From: Ornithinibacillus californiensis
GTDB taxonomy: Bacteria > Bacillota > Bacilli > Bacillales > Amphibacillaceae
Length of the DNA stretch: 41,185 nt
Assembly: GCF_001038485.1 (NCBI RefSeq)
Contig: NZ_LDUE01000013.1
Coordinates: forward strand, 1 to 41,185
Reading direction: 5' to 3'
In this document: piece after piece, positions 6,787 to 16,255 of the stretch
Layout of the letters: the number at the start of each line of letters is the position of its first letter
How positions within the stretch are numbered: the first letter of the stretch is position 1
Notes under the pieces: model-generated
The model's input: only the letters and a program-made list of their open reading frames with translations
Databases searched by the model: none
What the model was told of the DNA's origin: nothing
Program-made: the position numbers and the translations under genes

Positions 6787-7899
6787 ATGACAAATGAATT
6801 AAGAGCGCTACGTGACCAAATCGATGCGGTGAATTTAGAAATTTTAACCTTGTTAAATCAACGCGGGAAAATTGTTCAAAAGATTGGAGAATACAAAGGA
6901 AGACAAGGAGTCGTAAGGTTCGATCCAGTGCGAGAACGTCAAGCACTTAATTTAATTATGGAACACCACACTGGACCTTTTGAATCATCCACGATTCAAC
7001 ATATTTTCAAAGAAATCTTCAAAGCTAGTCTGGAGCTTCAGGAAGACAACCATAAAAAAGCATTATTGGTTTCTCGAAAAGCACGCCCTGAAAATACGAT
7101 TGTGGATATAAATGGTACAAAAGTCGGGAATGGCGAACAAAATTTCATTATGGGACCGTGCGCGGTCGAAAGTTATGAACAAGTAAAAGAAGTAGCTTTA
7201 GCGATGAAAGCACAAGGACTTACCCTCATGCGAGGTGGCGCTTTTAAACCTCGTACTTCCCCATATGATTTCCAGGGGCTAGGATTGGAAGGGTTACAAA
7301 TTTTACGAAAAGTAGCAGATGAAGTTGGTATGTCAGTAGTTAGCGAAATCTTAACTCCACATGATGTTGAAGCAGCATTGGAATACACGGATGTAATTCA
7401 AATTGGTGCACGTAACATGCAGAACTTTGAATTACTTAAAACGGTTGGAAGAGTAAATAAACCAATTCTATTAAAAAGAGGCTTAGCTGCAACAATCGAA
7501 GAATTCATCAATGCTGCAGAATACATCATTTCCCAAGGAAACGATCAAATCATTCTTTGTGAACGAGGTATTCGGACATATGAGAAGGCAACACGAAACA
7601 CATTAGATATTTCGGCGGTACCGATTTTGAAGAAAGAAACACATCTACCTGTCGTAGTCGATGTCACACATTCAACCGGTCGCAAAGACTTATTGTTCCC
7701 AGCAGCAAAAGCAGCACTAGCCATTGGTGCAGATGCGATTATGGCGGAAGTTCATCCGGATCCAGCAGTAGCTTTATCCGATTCCGCACAACAAATGAAC
7801 ATTCCAGAATTCCATGAGTTCATGGACGGATTAAAAGTATTTAGAGATAAGCTCAGCGGAAAAGGAGGCTTAAAACATGAGGTTTCTCACAGCAGGTGA
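6787..7899 (+). CDS. aroG: bifunctional chorismate mutase / DAHP synthase
   Basis: A 370-residue fusion (aroA in B. subtilis naming). Residues about 1-85 are an AroQ-type chorismate mutase ([19 protein letters not shown], then ER and K residues of the helical bundle). Residues about 105-360 are a type I-beta DAHP synthase with [27 protein letters not shown] and EVHPDP motifs. DAHP synthase joins PEP and erythrose-4-phosphate to begin the shikimate pathway. In this family the mutase domain also acts as the feedback sensor for chorismate/prephenate. A GAGGAGG site lies upstream. The 3' end overlaps aroC by 23 nt, implying translational coupling. First gene after the tandem Tyr T-boxes. Confidence 0.95.
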   Translation: MTNELRALRDQIDAVNLEILTLLNQRGKIVQKIGEYKGRQGVVRFDPVRERQALNLIMEHHTGPFESSTIQHIFKEIFKASLELQEDNHKKALLVSRKARPENTIVDINGTKVGNGEQNFIMGPCAVESYEQVKEVALAMKAQGLTLMRGGAFKPRTSPYDFQGLGLEGLQILRKVADEVGMSVVSEILTPHDVEAALEYTDVIQIGARNMQNFELLKTVGRVNKPILLKRGLAATIEEFINAAEYIISQGNDQIILCERGIRTYEKATRNTLDISAVPILKKETHLPVVVDVTHSTGRKDLLFPAAKAALAIGADAIMAEVHPDPAVALSDSAQQMNIPEFHEFMDGLKVFRDKLSGKGGLKHEVSHSR

Positions 7900-9049
7900 A
7901 TCCCACGGTCCACAACTCACAACCATTATTGAAGGGCTACCGGCAGGCATGCCATTAACAGCAGGGGATATTAACCGCGAATTAGCCAACCGGCAAAAAG
8001 GGTACGGCCGAGGAAAAAGAATGCAAATTGAAAAGGATCAAGTAATGATAGCAGGTGGGGTCCGTCATGGGTATACCCTAGGGTCCCCTCTTGCGCTAGT
8101 AGTAGAGAATAAGGATTGGAAACACTGGACCGATGTCATGGGAATCGAACCGATGGAAGAGTCTGAGACAAATAACATTAGACGAATAGTTACCCATCCT
8201 CGCCCAGGTCATGCGGACTTAGTCGGTGGGATCAAATATGGCCACCGCGACATGCGTAATGTACTGGAACGGTCCTCTGCACGTGAAACGACCGTTCGAG
8301 TTGCAGCAGGAGCAGTAGCAAAAAAATTACTTCATCTTCTTGGAATCGAAGTGACGGCCCATGTAGTCGAAATCGGGGGCATTCAAGCAAAAAACACGAA
8401 TTACAAGGATTTGATAGCATTAAAGGAAAGGACAGATAATTCTCCTGTTCGCTGTTTTGATCAAGAGGCAGAAGTGCAAATGATGCAAGCAATCGATCAG
8501 GCAAAGAAAAACGGTGATTCGATCGGTGGAGTCGTTGAAGTTGTTGTGGAAGGCATGCCACCGGGGCTTGGTAGTTATGTGCATTATGATCGTAAGCTGG
8601 ATGCCAAGCTAGCTGCAGCAATCGTCAGTATTAACGCATTTAAAGGTGTCGAGTTTGGCTTAGGATTTGAGATGGCACGAAAACCTGGGAGTCAGGTCCA
8701 TGATGAGATTAACTGGGACGAAGAAAACGGATATAGCCGAAACACAAACCGATTAGGTGGGTTTGAAGGCGGAATGTCCACCGGAATGCCCATCGTGGTA
8801 AGAGGTGTGATGAAACCAATACCTACCTTATATAAACCACTGCAAAGCGTGGATATCGATACAAAAGAACCTTTTACTGCTAGTATTGAGCGCTCGGATA
8901 GCTGTGCTGTTCCTGCTGCAAGTGTGGTTGCAGAGGCCGTCGTTGCTTGGGAGCTTGCTACCGCGATTACGGAGCAATTTTCTAGTGACCGCTTTGAAGC
9001 ACTCAAACTAGCGGTAGAGGAACACCGCGCCTACGCAAAAACGTTTTAA
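7877..9049 (+). CDS. aroC: chorismate synthase
   Basis: A 390-residue FMN-dependent enzyme (aroF in B. subtilis naming) that converts EPSP to chorismate. The N-terminal [15 protein letters not shown] and the RPGHADL, RSSARET, and [14 protein letters not shown] motifs are all characteristic. Length is normal. The start is fixed by AAAGGAGG about 10 nt upstream, located inside the end of aroG. In the same operon, EPSP synthase supplies its substrate from the last gene. Confidence 0.97.
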   Translation: MRFLTAGESHGPQLTTIIEGLPAGMPLTAGDINRELANRQKGYGRGKRMQIEKDQVMIAGGVRHGYTLGSPLALVVENKDWKHWTDVMGIEPMEESETNNIRRIVTHPRPGHADLVGGIKYGHRDMRNVLERSSARETTVRVAAGAVAKKLLHLLGIEVTAHVVEIGGIQAKNTNYKDLIALKERTDNSPVRCFDQEAEVQMMQAIDQAKKNGDSIGGVVEVVVEGMPPGLGSYVHYDRKLDAKLAAAIVSINAFKGVEFGLGFEMARKPGSQVHDEINWDEENGYSRNTNRLGGFEGGMSTGMPIVVRGVMKPIPTLYKPLQSVDIDTKEPFTASIERSDSCAVPAASVVAEAVVAWELATAITEQFSSDRFEALKLAVEEHRAYAKTF

Positions 9050-9070
9050 TTTTTTCAAGGAGGGTTCAAC

Positions 9071-10162
9071 ATGAAATGGAAAGAACAAATGCTTCATTTA
9101 CGAGCCTACCAGCCCGGTAAGTCAATAGAAGATGTGAAAAAACTATACGGTCTAAAAGAAATCATCAAATTGGCTTCCAATGAAAATTCGTATGGGTATT
9201 CACCTTATGTGGATGATGCATTAAATAACCTGGATGTTTCTTATACAATTTATCCTGATGGAAATGCTTCTACCCTAAGGACAGCTACCGCCTCCCTGTT
9301 ACATTTAGACGAAAAACAATTAATCTTCAGTAATGGCACCGATGAGCTAGTTCAAATTATTTCACGAGCGATGCTGGAACCTGGAAGGAATACAGTCATG
9401 GCTTCTCCTACCTTCCCGCAGTATAAGCATGCAGCCATTATGGAAGGTGCAGAAACACGCGAAGTAGCTTTAACGAACGGTTTCCATGATTTGGATAACA
9501 TGCTTAAGGCAATGGATGTGAACACCGCGATTGTATGGATTTGTAATCCAAACAATCCAACTGGATGTTATATTCCAGAAATGGAAATCAGACATTTCTT
9601 AGAGCGAGTGCCGAGCGATGTTTTGGTTGTTCTAGATGAGGCTTATTTCGATTACGTAACGCAATCATATGATTCACTTTCGTTTATCCAAGAGTTTCCG
9701 AACCTTATTATCATGAGAACTTTCTCCAAAATATACGGGCTTGCCAGTTTTCGGGTCGGTTACGGAATTTCATCACCAGCAATTATTCAGACTTTGGAAC
9801 CTATTCGTCTTCCGTTTAACACGAATGTACTAGGACAAATAGCAGCAACTGCTGCCCTTTCCGACCAAGAATTTGTAGCCCGTTGTCGAGTACGAAATAC
9901 AGTCGAGTTAGAAAAATATTATGCATTTTGCGATGAAAATAATCTTTCTTATTTTCCTTCACAAGGAAACTTTATCTTAATTAATTTCGGGCGGGATGCA
10001 GATGAGGTGGCTGAATGGTTATTAGCCAAAGGGCTTATTGTTCGTTCCGGAAAATCGTTAGGATTTCCAACTTCGGTCCGTATTACTATTGGCAGAGAAG
10101 ACCAAAACGAACAAGTAAGAAGTGCATTAAAAGAATTAATGACTGAGGAGATCGCGAAATAA
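9071..10162 (+). CDS. hisC: histidinol-phosphate / aromatic aminotransferase
   Basis: A 363-residue class I/II PLP-dependent aminotransferase. Motifs: LASNENSYGYSP near the N-terminus, SNGTDELVQ, CNPNNPTG, LDEAYFDY and the PLP lysine in TFSKIYGLASFRVGYG. In B. subtilis the homologue sits in the tyrosine/tryptophan operon and serves both histidine synthesis and transamination of prephenate-derived aromatic keto acids. Its position here between aroC and tyrA supports that dual role. AGGAGG ribosome site; 21 nt after aroC. Confidence 0.93.
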   Translation: MKWKEQMLHLRAYQPGKSIEDVKKLYGLKEIIKLASNENSYGYSPYVDDALNNLDVSYTIYPDGNASTLRTATASLLHLDEKQLIFSNGTDELVQIISRAMLEPGRNTVMASPTFPQYKHAAIMEGAETREVALTNGFHDLDNMLKAMDVNTAIVWICNPNNPTGCYIPEMEIRHFLERVPSDVLVVLDEAYFDYVTQSYDSLSFIQEFPNLIIMRTFSKIYGLASFRVGYGISSPAIIQTLEPIRLPFNTNVLGQIAATAALSDQEFVARCRVRNTVELEKYYAFCDENNLSYFPSQGNFILINFGRDADEVAEWLLAKGLIVRSGKSLGFPTSVRITIGREDQNEQVRSALKELMTEEIAK

Positions 10163-10183
10163 GTACCCACAGGAGGAATAGCC

Positions 10184-11287
10184 ATGCAAGGAAATGTATT
10201 AATTATAGGACTAGGACTAATCGGCGGATCGTTAGCCCTCGCGATTAAAAAGCAACATCCAGAAGCTAGGATTTATGGTTATGATGTAAAACAAAGTGAA
10301 ATGAGAGCGGCAAAATCACTTCAAGTTATAGATGAAAAAGTGGGCTCCTTGCGTAAAGAAGCAGAGATGGCAGATTTAATCATTTTGTCGACACCAGTAT
10401 TACAGATGGAAAAGGTTATAAAACAATTAGCAGGTTATGATCTAAAAGAAAACGTGCTCATCACTGATACCGGGAGTACGAAACGAGGAGTTATAGAACT
10501 GGCTGAGGAGCTGTGGCAGGGAGAATCTGTTACGTTCATCGGTGGACATCCAATGGCAGGATCCCATAAATCTGGTGTGGAAAGCGCAAGGGCTCACCTA
10601 TTCGAAAATGCGTATTACGTGCTAACACCTTCTAGCAGTTCTCCTCATCGAATAGAGGAATTAAAACAATGGCTTGGTGGTGCTAATTCTCAATTTCTTG
10701 TTTTGGATAAAGAGGAACATGACTATGTAACTGGAGTCATTAGCCATCTTCCCCACATTATTGCTTCCGGCTTGGTCAATCAAACAAGGAAAGATGCTGA
10801 TCGGCATCCGTTGGTTAGCTTGTTGGCTGCGGGGGGATTTCGAGATATCACACGAATCGCATCAAGTAGTCCCGAAATGTGGAAAGAAATCGTAAAACAA
10901 AATAGAATGAATTTATTAGGGCTGCTAGATAATTGGGTGGATGAAATGAAGCATTTCCAACATAGTTTGCTGAACGGAGATGACTTAGCTATCTCCCACT
11001 TTTTTGAAGATGCCAAAGAATACCGAGATTCGTTACCTGTTCGTTCAAAAGGTGCTATTCCTTCCTATTATGATTTGTATGTGGATGTCATCGATGTCCC
11101 TGGTTCCATTGCTGGAGTGACTACGTTACTTGCTGAACATGGAATCAGCCTTACCAACCTGCACATTATGGAAAATAGAGAAGGACTACTTGGTGTTTTA
11201 AGAATTAGTTTTCAAAAGGAGGAGGACCGCACAAAAGCGCAGAATCTCCTCAACTTTCATGCGTACAAAACCTATGAAGCTGCATAA
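10184..11287 (+). CDS. tyrA: prephenate dehydrogenase
   Basis: A 367-residue NAD-dependent enzyme forming 4-hydroxyphenylpyruvate, the tyrosine branch step. An N-terminal Rossmann motif [10 protein letters not shown] (about 8-17) is followed by [12 protein letters not shown] and the prephenate-binding [13 protein letters not shown] segment. The last ~75 residues form an ACT domain ([19 protein letters not shown]) likely used for tyrosine feedback. AGGAGG site; 21 nt after hisC. Its presence explains the tyrosine specifier of both T-boxes. Confidence 0.95.
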   Translation: MQGNVLIIGLGLIGGSLALAIKKQHPEARIYGYDVKQSEMRAAKSLQVIDEKVGSLRKEAEMADLIILSTPVLQMEKVIKQLAGYDLKENVLITDTGSTKRGVIELAEELWQGESVTFIGGHPMAGSHKSGVESARAHLFENAYYVLTPSSSSPHRIEELKQWLGGANSQFLVLDKEEHDYVTGVISHLPHIIASGLVNQTRKDADRHPLVSLLAAGGFRDITRIASSSPEMWKEIVKQNRMNLLGLLDNWVDEMKHFQHSLLNGDDLAISHFFEDAKEYRDSLPVRSKGAIPSYYDLYVDVIDVPGSIAGVTTLLAEHGISLTNLHIMENREGLLGVLRISFQKEEDRTKAQNLLNFHAYKTYEAA

Positions 11288-11298
11288 GGAGGATGGAC

Positions 11299-12585
11299 AT
11301 GGCAAAAAAAACGTTAAGCAAAGTGGAACATGGACTTTCTGGAACAATCACCGTTCCAGGTGATAAGTCCATTTCACACAGGGCGATAATGCTTGGAGCA
11401 TTAGCCAATGGTAAAACAACTGTTAGAGGATTTCTTCCCGGTGAAGATTGCTTAAGTACCATCTCCTGTTTTAGACAATTGGGGGTCGACATTCATCAAG
11501 AAGGAAGCTATGTGGAAATTCACGGGAATGGGGCAGAGCATCTACGGGAACCGAAAGCAGTGCTGGATGTTGGAAATTCTGGAACAACGATCCGCCTGTT
11601 GTCAGGAATTCTGGCAGGTCTTGGATTTTATGCTTGCATACAAGGCGATTCTTCCATTGCAAAGAGACCGATGAAACGAATCGTGGATCCGCTTCGCTTA
11701 ATGGGTGCCAATATTGATGGGCGTCAAGGTGGGAATTTCACCCCTCTAACGATAACTGGAGGTAACTTGCATTCGATTGATTATGAATTACCGGTTGCCA
11801 GTGCACAGGTGAAATCCGCTATATTATTAGCAAGCTTATTCGCGGAAGGAACTACCACCGTCATGGAACCGGAGCGTACAAGAGATCATACCGAGAGAAT
11901 GCTAAACGCATTCGGTGTAAACGTGAATCAAACTGGAAAGAAAGTGTCCATGAAAGGAAAGCAAACGTTAACAGCAACTACCATTGAAGTCCCTGGTGAT
12001 ATCTCATCTGCTGCCTTCTTTTTAGTGGCGGGGACGATTAGCGCTCAGAGTCGTTTAACCATACAACATGTGGGTATGAACCCTACCCGTACTGGGATTA
12101 TTGATGTACTGATCCATATGGGCGCAACACTTTCATGTAAAAATAAAAGTGAAGATTCGATAGAACCTTATGCAGACATTCAAGTCGATGCCTCCTCGCT
12201 ACATGGTGTGGAAATCGGCGGGGATATTATCCCTATATTGATCGATGAGATTCCAATTATTGTATTAGCAGCAACACAAGCAGAAGGAACAACCATTATT
12301 AAGGATGCTGCAGAACTTAAGGTGAAGGAAACAAACCGAATTGACATCGTAGCACAAGAGTTGAATAAGATGGGTGCACATATTATACCCACAGAAGATG
12401 GAATGATTGTACATGGCAAAACCAAACTGAAAGGTGCTACCGTAAACAGCCATGGAGACCATAGAATTGGGATGATGTTAGCAATAGCAAGTACCATTGC
12501 AGAGGGAAAAACCGTGATCGAAAGCAGTGAAGCGATCAATGTTTCTTATCCTGATTTCTTTGAGACATTGCAGGGACTGCAGTGA
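11299..12585 (+). CDS. aroA: 3-phosphoshikimate 1-carboxyvinyltransferase (EPSP synthase)
   Basis: About 428 residues; aroE in B. subtilis naming. It transfers enolpyruvate from PEP to shikimate-3-phosphate. Motifs: [40 protein letters not shown], and KVKETNRID and [10 protein letters not shown] near the end. The GNSGTTIR loop has Gly where class II, glyphosate-tolerant enzymes usually have Ala, so I do not classify it. An in-frame ATG at 11293 directly abuts GGAGG (11288-11292), so the ATG at 11299, with 6-nt spacing, is the better start. Last gene of the operon, followed by a terminator. Confidence 0.95.
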   Translation: MAKKTLSKVEHGLSGTITVPGDKSISHRAIMLGALANGKTTVRGFLPGEDCLSTISCFRQLGVDIHQEGSYVEIHGNGAEHLREPKAVLDVGNSGTTIRLLSGILAGLGFYACIQGDSSIAKRPMKRIVDPLRLMGANIDGRQGGNFTPLTITGGNLHSIDYELPVASAQVKSAILLASLFAEGTTTVMEPERTRDHTERMLNAFGVNVNQTGKKVSMKGKQTLTATTIEVPGDISSAAFFLVAGTISAQSRLTIQHVGMNPTRTGIIDVLIHMGATLSCKNKSEDSIEPYADIQVDASSLHGVEIGGDIIPILIDEIPIIVLAATQAEGTTIIKDAAELKVKETNRIDIVAQELNKMGAHIIPTEDGMIVHGKTKLKGATVNSHGDHRIGMMLAIASTIAEGKTVIESSEAINVSYPDFFETLQGLQ

Positions 12586-12587
12586 TG

Positions 12588-12625
12588 CATGGGACCTGTT
12601 CTCACCATTCCGAACCGGTCCCATG
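12588..12625 (+). terminator. hairpin after the aromatic operon
   Basis: CATGGGACC (12588-12596) pairs perfectly with GGTCCCATG (12617-12625), with an inner GTTC/GAAC extension. The T-run is short (GTTTC), so termination may be modest. Confidence 0.6.
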
Positions 12626-12628
12626 GTT

Positions 12629-12760
12629 TCACTGCTCTGTCACGTGTACAATGTCTACTAGTGTGAGATTTTGATTGGTGGTTTGTTCTTTACTAATTTT
12701 CACAGCGGTGAAATCATCATTTCTAGTGTTGCTGTTTGTTCATTGGATGCAAACCCGGAC
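12629..12760 (-). pseudogene. short decayed coding remnant, family unknown
   Basis: On the minus strand a frame ending in TGA at 12629-12631 reads NDDFTAVKISKEQ, then ends LTLVDIVHVTEQ. An upstream frame, shifted by one base, reads SNEQTATLE. Together they look like the C-terminal tail of a lost protein with a frameshift. I cannot name the family; it could be chance. Confidence 0.3.
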
Positions 12761-12787
12761 CTATTTTAGACAGTGCCCTTTCTATAA

Positions 12788-12975
12788 TTATTCACTTAAC
12801 GTAAGTTCATCTACTCTTAATTGATCGATAATACGGTCGCTTAATCAACTTCCTTCTAATTGAAAAAGGTAAACAACAGCACGTTCCTTAGCAAGAACTT
12901 GCTTATATTGTCCGCACGCTTTTGTTCATCCATATTAAATGCGGCTTCTTCTATTAGAGCATCTACTTTTACCAG
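12788..12975 (-). pseudogene. remnant of a peptide-type ABC solute-binding protein (C-terminal end)
   Basis: Minus-strand frames read VDALIEEAAFNMDEQKRAD, then after a one-base shift YKQVLAKERAVVYLFQLEGS, a stop, and LSDRIIDQLRVDELTLSE. The order and spacing resemble the C-terminus of family 5 (dipeptide/oligopeptide) solute-binding proteins: N-P-x-V-D-A-L-I-x-E-A, then KRA-x-I-Y, and a final R-V-D-E-L. A frameshift and a stop show that it is dead. No transporter partners are nearby. Confidence 0.5.
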
Positions 12976-13023
12976 TTATTAAAAACATAGCATGCTTGAA
13001 GATTAATTATCGTGTAAGCTCAA

Positions 13024-13064
13024 CAAAAAAGCACCCCTCATTAAAAAAAGTTCAGGGTGCTTTC
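13024..13064 (-). terminator. intrinsic terminator of the charged repeat protein gene
   Basis: On the minus strand GAAAGCACCC pairs with GGGTGCTTTTTT across a 20-nt loop and ends in a T-run. It lies about 25 nt after the stop codon at 13088. Confidence 0.75.
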
Positions 13065-13087
13065 AAAATCATCTAATACTATTTGGA

Positions 13088-14374
13088 TTAATCATCATCA
13101 ACGTCTTCAGCTTCTTCACGATTTTTTTCTTCGCGTTCTTTAGCTTGTTCACGACCTTTTTCTGCTTGCTCTTCAGTTCGTTCGCGCTCTTTCTTTGCTT
13201 GCTTCTCAGCTCGTTCGCGTTCTTTCTCTACTTGCTTCTCAGCTCGTTCGCGTTCTTCCTCTGCTCGCTCTTCAGCCTGTTCGCGTTCTTTCTCCGCTTG
13301 CTCTTCAGCTTGTTCGCGTTCTTTCTCCGCTTGCTCTTCAGCTTGTTCGCGTTCTTTCTCCGCTTGCTCACGTTCTTTTTCTGCTAACTCAGCAGCTTGT
13401 TCGCGCTCATCTTCAAATGCTTCTTCTATTACTTCGTCCGTGTCCTCTTGAATTTCCGCAACGACCTCTGCCTTTTCTTCTGCTAATTCATCATTAAGTT
13501 CTGCAAGCTCTTCACTATATTCTTCTTCATCTATTTTACCGGAAGCTAATTTCGCCTCAAGTTCCGCATGTTTCGTATCTGCCTTTTGCTCTTTTTCTTG
13601 TAACTTTGCTAATTTTTTATTTAGTTTTTCTTCAAATTTCGCTTGTGCTTTTACTATATTTTTAGCTAGTGCTTCTTTTGCTTTTGGATTTTCAATTTTT
13701 TCTAACGCAGATTCTAAGGCTACTAGATTTGCAGCAAATTTTGCCTCTAGTTCTGCACGAATCGGATCCAGAGAAGTCTCTTCCTGCGAAACATCATCCT
13801 CTTCTAACTCATCGTTTTCCTCTGTAGTCGCTTCTTCTTCAGAGACTTTCGATTCCTCATATTTTGCTAATGCTAACTCTTGTTGTTCAATCGCCTTTTG
13901 AAGCACTTCATTTGCTAAATCTTCCTCGCCCTGTGCAAGTAATGCTTCCGCTTCTTTAATACGCTCCTCAGCAAATTGGGTTAGCAATTCTGCCTCTTTC
14001 ACTTCGTCAAATGTTAGAGCAATTTTTACATTTTCCATTAGCTTTTTCGCAAAATAGAAAAAATCACCTGGTAAAAGTCCAATATCCTCTTCACTCTCTT
14101 GATTATCAGATGATTCGTCCTGTGCAGATTCTTCTGTAGAACTTTCATCACTGCTTTGAGTTTCATTATCTTCTAGTGATTCATCAGTTGTTGCATCTGG
14201 TGTTGTTATAACTTCTTGCTCTTCCTGACTTGTTTCTTCCACCTGAGAATCAGTCATTCCCTCAGCATCTTCCGCAAAGGCCTGTCCAGCTCCAAAACCA
14301 AAAACAACCGCAGTTACAACACCTGAAACCAAAAATTTACGCATATTACGGAATAATGAAATATCCTTTTCCAT
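13088..14374 (-). CDS. secreted highly charged repeat protein with DUF5667-like domain
   Basis: About 428 residues from the ATG at 14374, chosen because GGAGGG lies 8 nt upstream; an earlier in-frame ATG at 14428 lacks such a site. A signal peptide (RKFLVSGVVTAVVFGFG, cleavage after AFA) is followed by an acidic Ser/Glu/Asp linker. Next comes a DUF5667-like helical domain (LLPGDFFYFAKKLMENVKIA, then EERIKEAEALLAQG). The rest is helical and extremely rich in Glu, Lys, Arg and Ala, ending in a run of 11-residue repeats. No cell-wall anchor is seen. The upstream c-di-GMP riboswitch suggests a role in surface attachment or biofilm, which is inference. Confidence 0.8.
   Translation of the reverse strand: MEKDISLFRNMRKFLVSGVVTAVVFGFGAGQAFAEDAEGMTDSQVEETSQEEQEVITTPDATTDESLEDNETQSSDESSTEESAQDESSDNQESEEDIGLLPGDFFYFAKKLMENVKIALTFDEVKEAELLTQFAEERIKEAEALLAQGEEDLANEVLQKAIEQQELALAKYEESKVSEEEATTEENDELEEDDVSQEETSLDPIRAELEAKFAANLVALESALEKIENPKAKEALAKNIVKAQAKFEEKLNKKLAKLQEKEQKADTKHAELEAKLASGKIDEEEYSEELAELNDELAEEKAEVVAEIQEDTDEVIEEAFEDEREQAAELAEKEREQAEKEREQAEEQAEKEREQAEEQAEKEREQAEERAEEERERAEKQVEKERERAEKQAKKERERTEEQAEKGREQAKEREEKNREEAEDVDDD
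13100..13395 (-). repeat. 33-bp tandem repeats encoding 11-residue E/R/Q/A units
   Basis: About seven to eight tandem copies of a 33-bp unit encode variants of AEKEREQAEEQ. Two central copies are nearly identical and outer ones diverge. Eleven-residue periodicity and alternating Glu/Arg charges fit a long single alpha-helix or a right-handed coiled coil. Confidence 0.85.
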
Positions 14375-14460
14375 AAAAAAATCCCTCCAAAACAATTTTT
14401 TTTGTAATGAAAGAATCTTGAATTTCACTCTATAAGTAACTCGAGCTTATTCTCCATTCT

Positions 14461-14542
14461 CCATTTGGTAGCTCAGCCATCCTAGTTTAATAACCGTAGA
14501 CCTGTAGCTTTGCGTCTCTATCTTTCAATAGATTTGCCATTT
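14461..14542 (-). promoter_or_regulatory. cyclic-di-GMP-I (GEMM-I) riboswitch
   Basis: On the minus strand the aptamer reads ATGGCAAATC, a CTATTGAAAGATAG hairpin with the GAAA tetraloop, the invariant GACGCAAAGC, then CAGGTCTACGG, AGGATGGCTGAGCTACC. These are the hallmarks of the c-di-GMP-I riboswitch. It lies in the leader of the charged repeat protein gene, ending about 87 nt before the start codon. AGCTC about 25 nt downstream could pair with GAGCT of the aptamer 3' arm. No clear T-run terminator follows, so the switching mechanism and whether it is ON or OFF are undetermined. A TATACT -10-like box (14589-14594) lies upstream, but without a convincing -35. Confidence 0.85.
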
Positions 14543-14835
14543 TCAAATAGGGAACGAACAATTAATTCGCTCAACACTATTTGAAGAGAGTATATCATAA
14601 AAGCGCACGAAACGGTGATTTTTTTTGGAGAATTTAATCTATTAGCAGAACTAATGCGTTCATGGTAGAGGGAGTTTTCACGTTATTTTCATAGTAGTAT
14701 TCAATCTCATCCATAAGGGAAGGTTCTACTGATTCAATTTGGAAATATATCAACCCGCACATGTATAGGTTATAATGATAGAATCCGTTAAACTAGAGCT
14801 ATAAACCTAGTAATATAAAAGAATGGAGGGATAAC

Positions 14836-16059
14836 ATGAAAGCAAATACAAAACGCATAGAAAAACACATCCGTAAATTAAGCGAGTTTACAGCTACACC
14901 AAATAAAGGAATTACCCGATTAACATACAGTCAAGAAGATCTACTGGCTCGTAATTACATAAAAGAACAAATGGAAGCTTACGGCCTTACTGTAAGAGAA
15001 GATGGACTTGGTAATATTTTTGGAAAATTACCAGGAACAAAAAAAGATGCCCCAAGCGTCTTAGTTGGTTCCCACTTTGACAGCGTACCAAATGGTGGAG
15101 CTTACGATGGTGCAGCGGGGGTTGTAGCTGGGCTAGAAGTAGCTGCACTTTTTCAGGAAAATAATCTCACTCCAACTTATCCTTTAGAAATCATAGCGAT
15201 GGTAGAGGAAGAAGGAACACGATTTGAAGGCGGATTAATGGGTTCAAGAGGAATCGCTGGCGCCCTTGGTGAATTTGCACAAAACCAAATTAAGGATAGA
15301 CAAGGGATTATAGTAGCAGAAGCCATGAAGAATATTGGTTTAGACCCAACAAAAGACACATGCAGAGATCCTAAATCAATAAAAGCATTCCTAGAAATGC
15401 ATATCGAGCAGGGACCGATTCTAGAAGAAGCGAAAACTCCAATCGGCGTTGTCGAAGCTATTGTAGGCTTAACCCAATTAGAAGTGACCATCAAAGGAAA
15501 AGCAGGACATGCCGGAACAACCCCAATGGACAGACGTTCGGACGCATTAGTCGCAGCAGCAACAATCATTGCGAAGTTGCCGGCAATCGCCATGGAAATC
15601 GGGGAAGGAACTGTGATAACGGTAGGACGCCATGAAGTTTTTCCGAATGGAGCGAATGTGATTCCTGATAAAGTGCTGTTTTCCGTAGATATTCGTTCTG
15701 GAAAAGAAGAACATATTCAACAAGCCATTCAGAAAACAAAAGACGTCATTAAATCCTATCAAGAGCAAGGAATCCAAACATCTATCGAGCAATCATTTTA
15801 TATTCCACCGAAGGAATTGAGTCCCGAAATACGTACTCTACTTAGAGAATCTTGTAACCAACTGGATATTCCGTATTTAACTATGAATAGCGGTGCTGGA
15901 CACGATGCTATGATATTTTCTGGTATTACGGATGTAGGTTTGATATTCGTTCCAAGTAAGGATGGTCTTAGTCATTGCCCGGAGGAATGGACAGACGTAA
16001 TGGACTTGGCTGTTGGAGTGGATGTACTTTATGATGCTGCTAAGAAGTTAACAGAGTAA
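14836..16059 (+). CDS. M20-family amidohydrolase (hydantoinase/carbamoylase type)
   Basis: A 407-residue Zn-dependent enzyme of the N-carbamoyl-L-amino acid hydrolase / allantoate amidohydrolase group. Metal ligands are in place: GSHFDSV (His about 79), GGAYDGAAGV (Asp), EEEGTRF (Glu pair), EMHIEQGPIL (His) and a C-terminal SGAGHDA (His). A central dimerization lid domain carries GKAGHAGTTPMDRR. These enzymes cleave N-carbamoyl or ureido groups from amino acids or allantoate; the substrate here is uncertain. A GGAGGG site precedes the ATG. It is monocistronic, bounded by a terminator. Confidence 0.88.
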   Translation: MKANTKRIEKHIRKLSEFTATPNKGITRLTYSQEDLLARNYIKEQMEAYGLTVREDGLGNIFGKLPGTKKDAPSVLVGSHFDSVPNGGAYDGAAGVVAGLEVAALFQENNLTPTYPLEIIAMVEEEGTRFEGGLMGSRGIAGALGEFAQNQIKDRQGIIVAEAMKNIGLDPTKDTCRDPKSIKAFLEMHIEQGPILEEAKTPIGVVEAIVGLTQLEVTIKGKAGHAGTTPMDRRSDALVAAATIIAKLPAIAMEIGEGTVITVGRHEVFPNGANVIPDKVLFSVDIRSGKEEHIQQAIQKTKDVIKSYQEQGIQTSIEQSFYIPPKELSPEIRTLLRESCNQLDIPYLTMNSGAGHDAMIFSGITDVGLIFVPSKDGLSHCPEEWTDVMDLAVGVDVLYDAAKKLTE

Positions 16060-16066
16060 AGCCTGA

Positions 16067-16126
16067 AAATAGGGGAACTGTCTTTTGCATCTTTCCGAGC
16101 GAGATGCAAGAACCGTTCCTATTTTT
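16067..16126 (+). terminator. terminator after the M20 amidohydrolase
   Basis: A long two-part hairpin: AATAGGGGAAC pairs with GTTCCTATT with a 2-nt bulge, and inside it TTGCATC pairs with GATGCAA. It ends in ATTTTT. Confidence 0.7.
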
Positions 16127-16255
16127 AATTACGCTAAGCTAAATTCCTATTAAGTGTTAATAAACCTCTGGTCATTTCCAGCCTAGACTCGCAATATACT
16201 TTATTATTAAGCAGAATGAATAGCTCATCTTATTTAAAGCAGGTGGAATTTACTG

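Noticed and set aside
11293-11298. Upstream in-frame ATG as start of the EPSP synthase gene
   Set aside because: It directly abuts the GGAGG ribosome site; the ATG at 11299 has proper spacing.
13100-13395. Possible CRISPR array because of regular 33-bp periodicity
   Set aside because: Units are contiguous with no unique spacers and are in frame within a coding region.
13145-13497. Leu/Phe-rich plus-strand frames across the repeat region
   Set aside because: They are the antisense reading of the Glu/Arg/Lys repeat codons, and the opposite strand has a signal peptide, start site and terminator.
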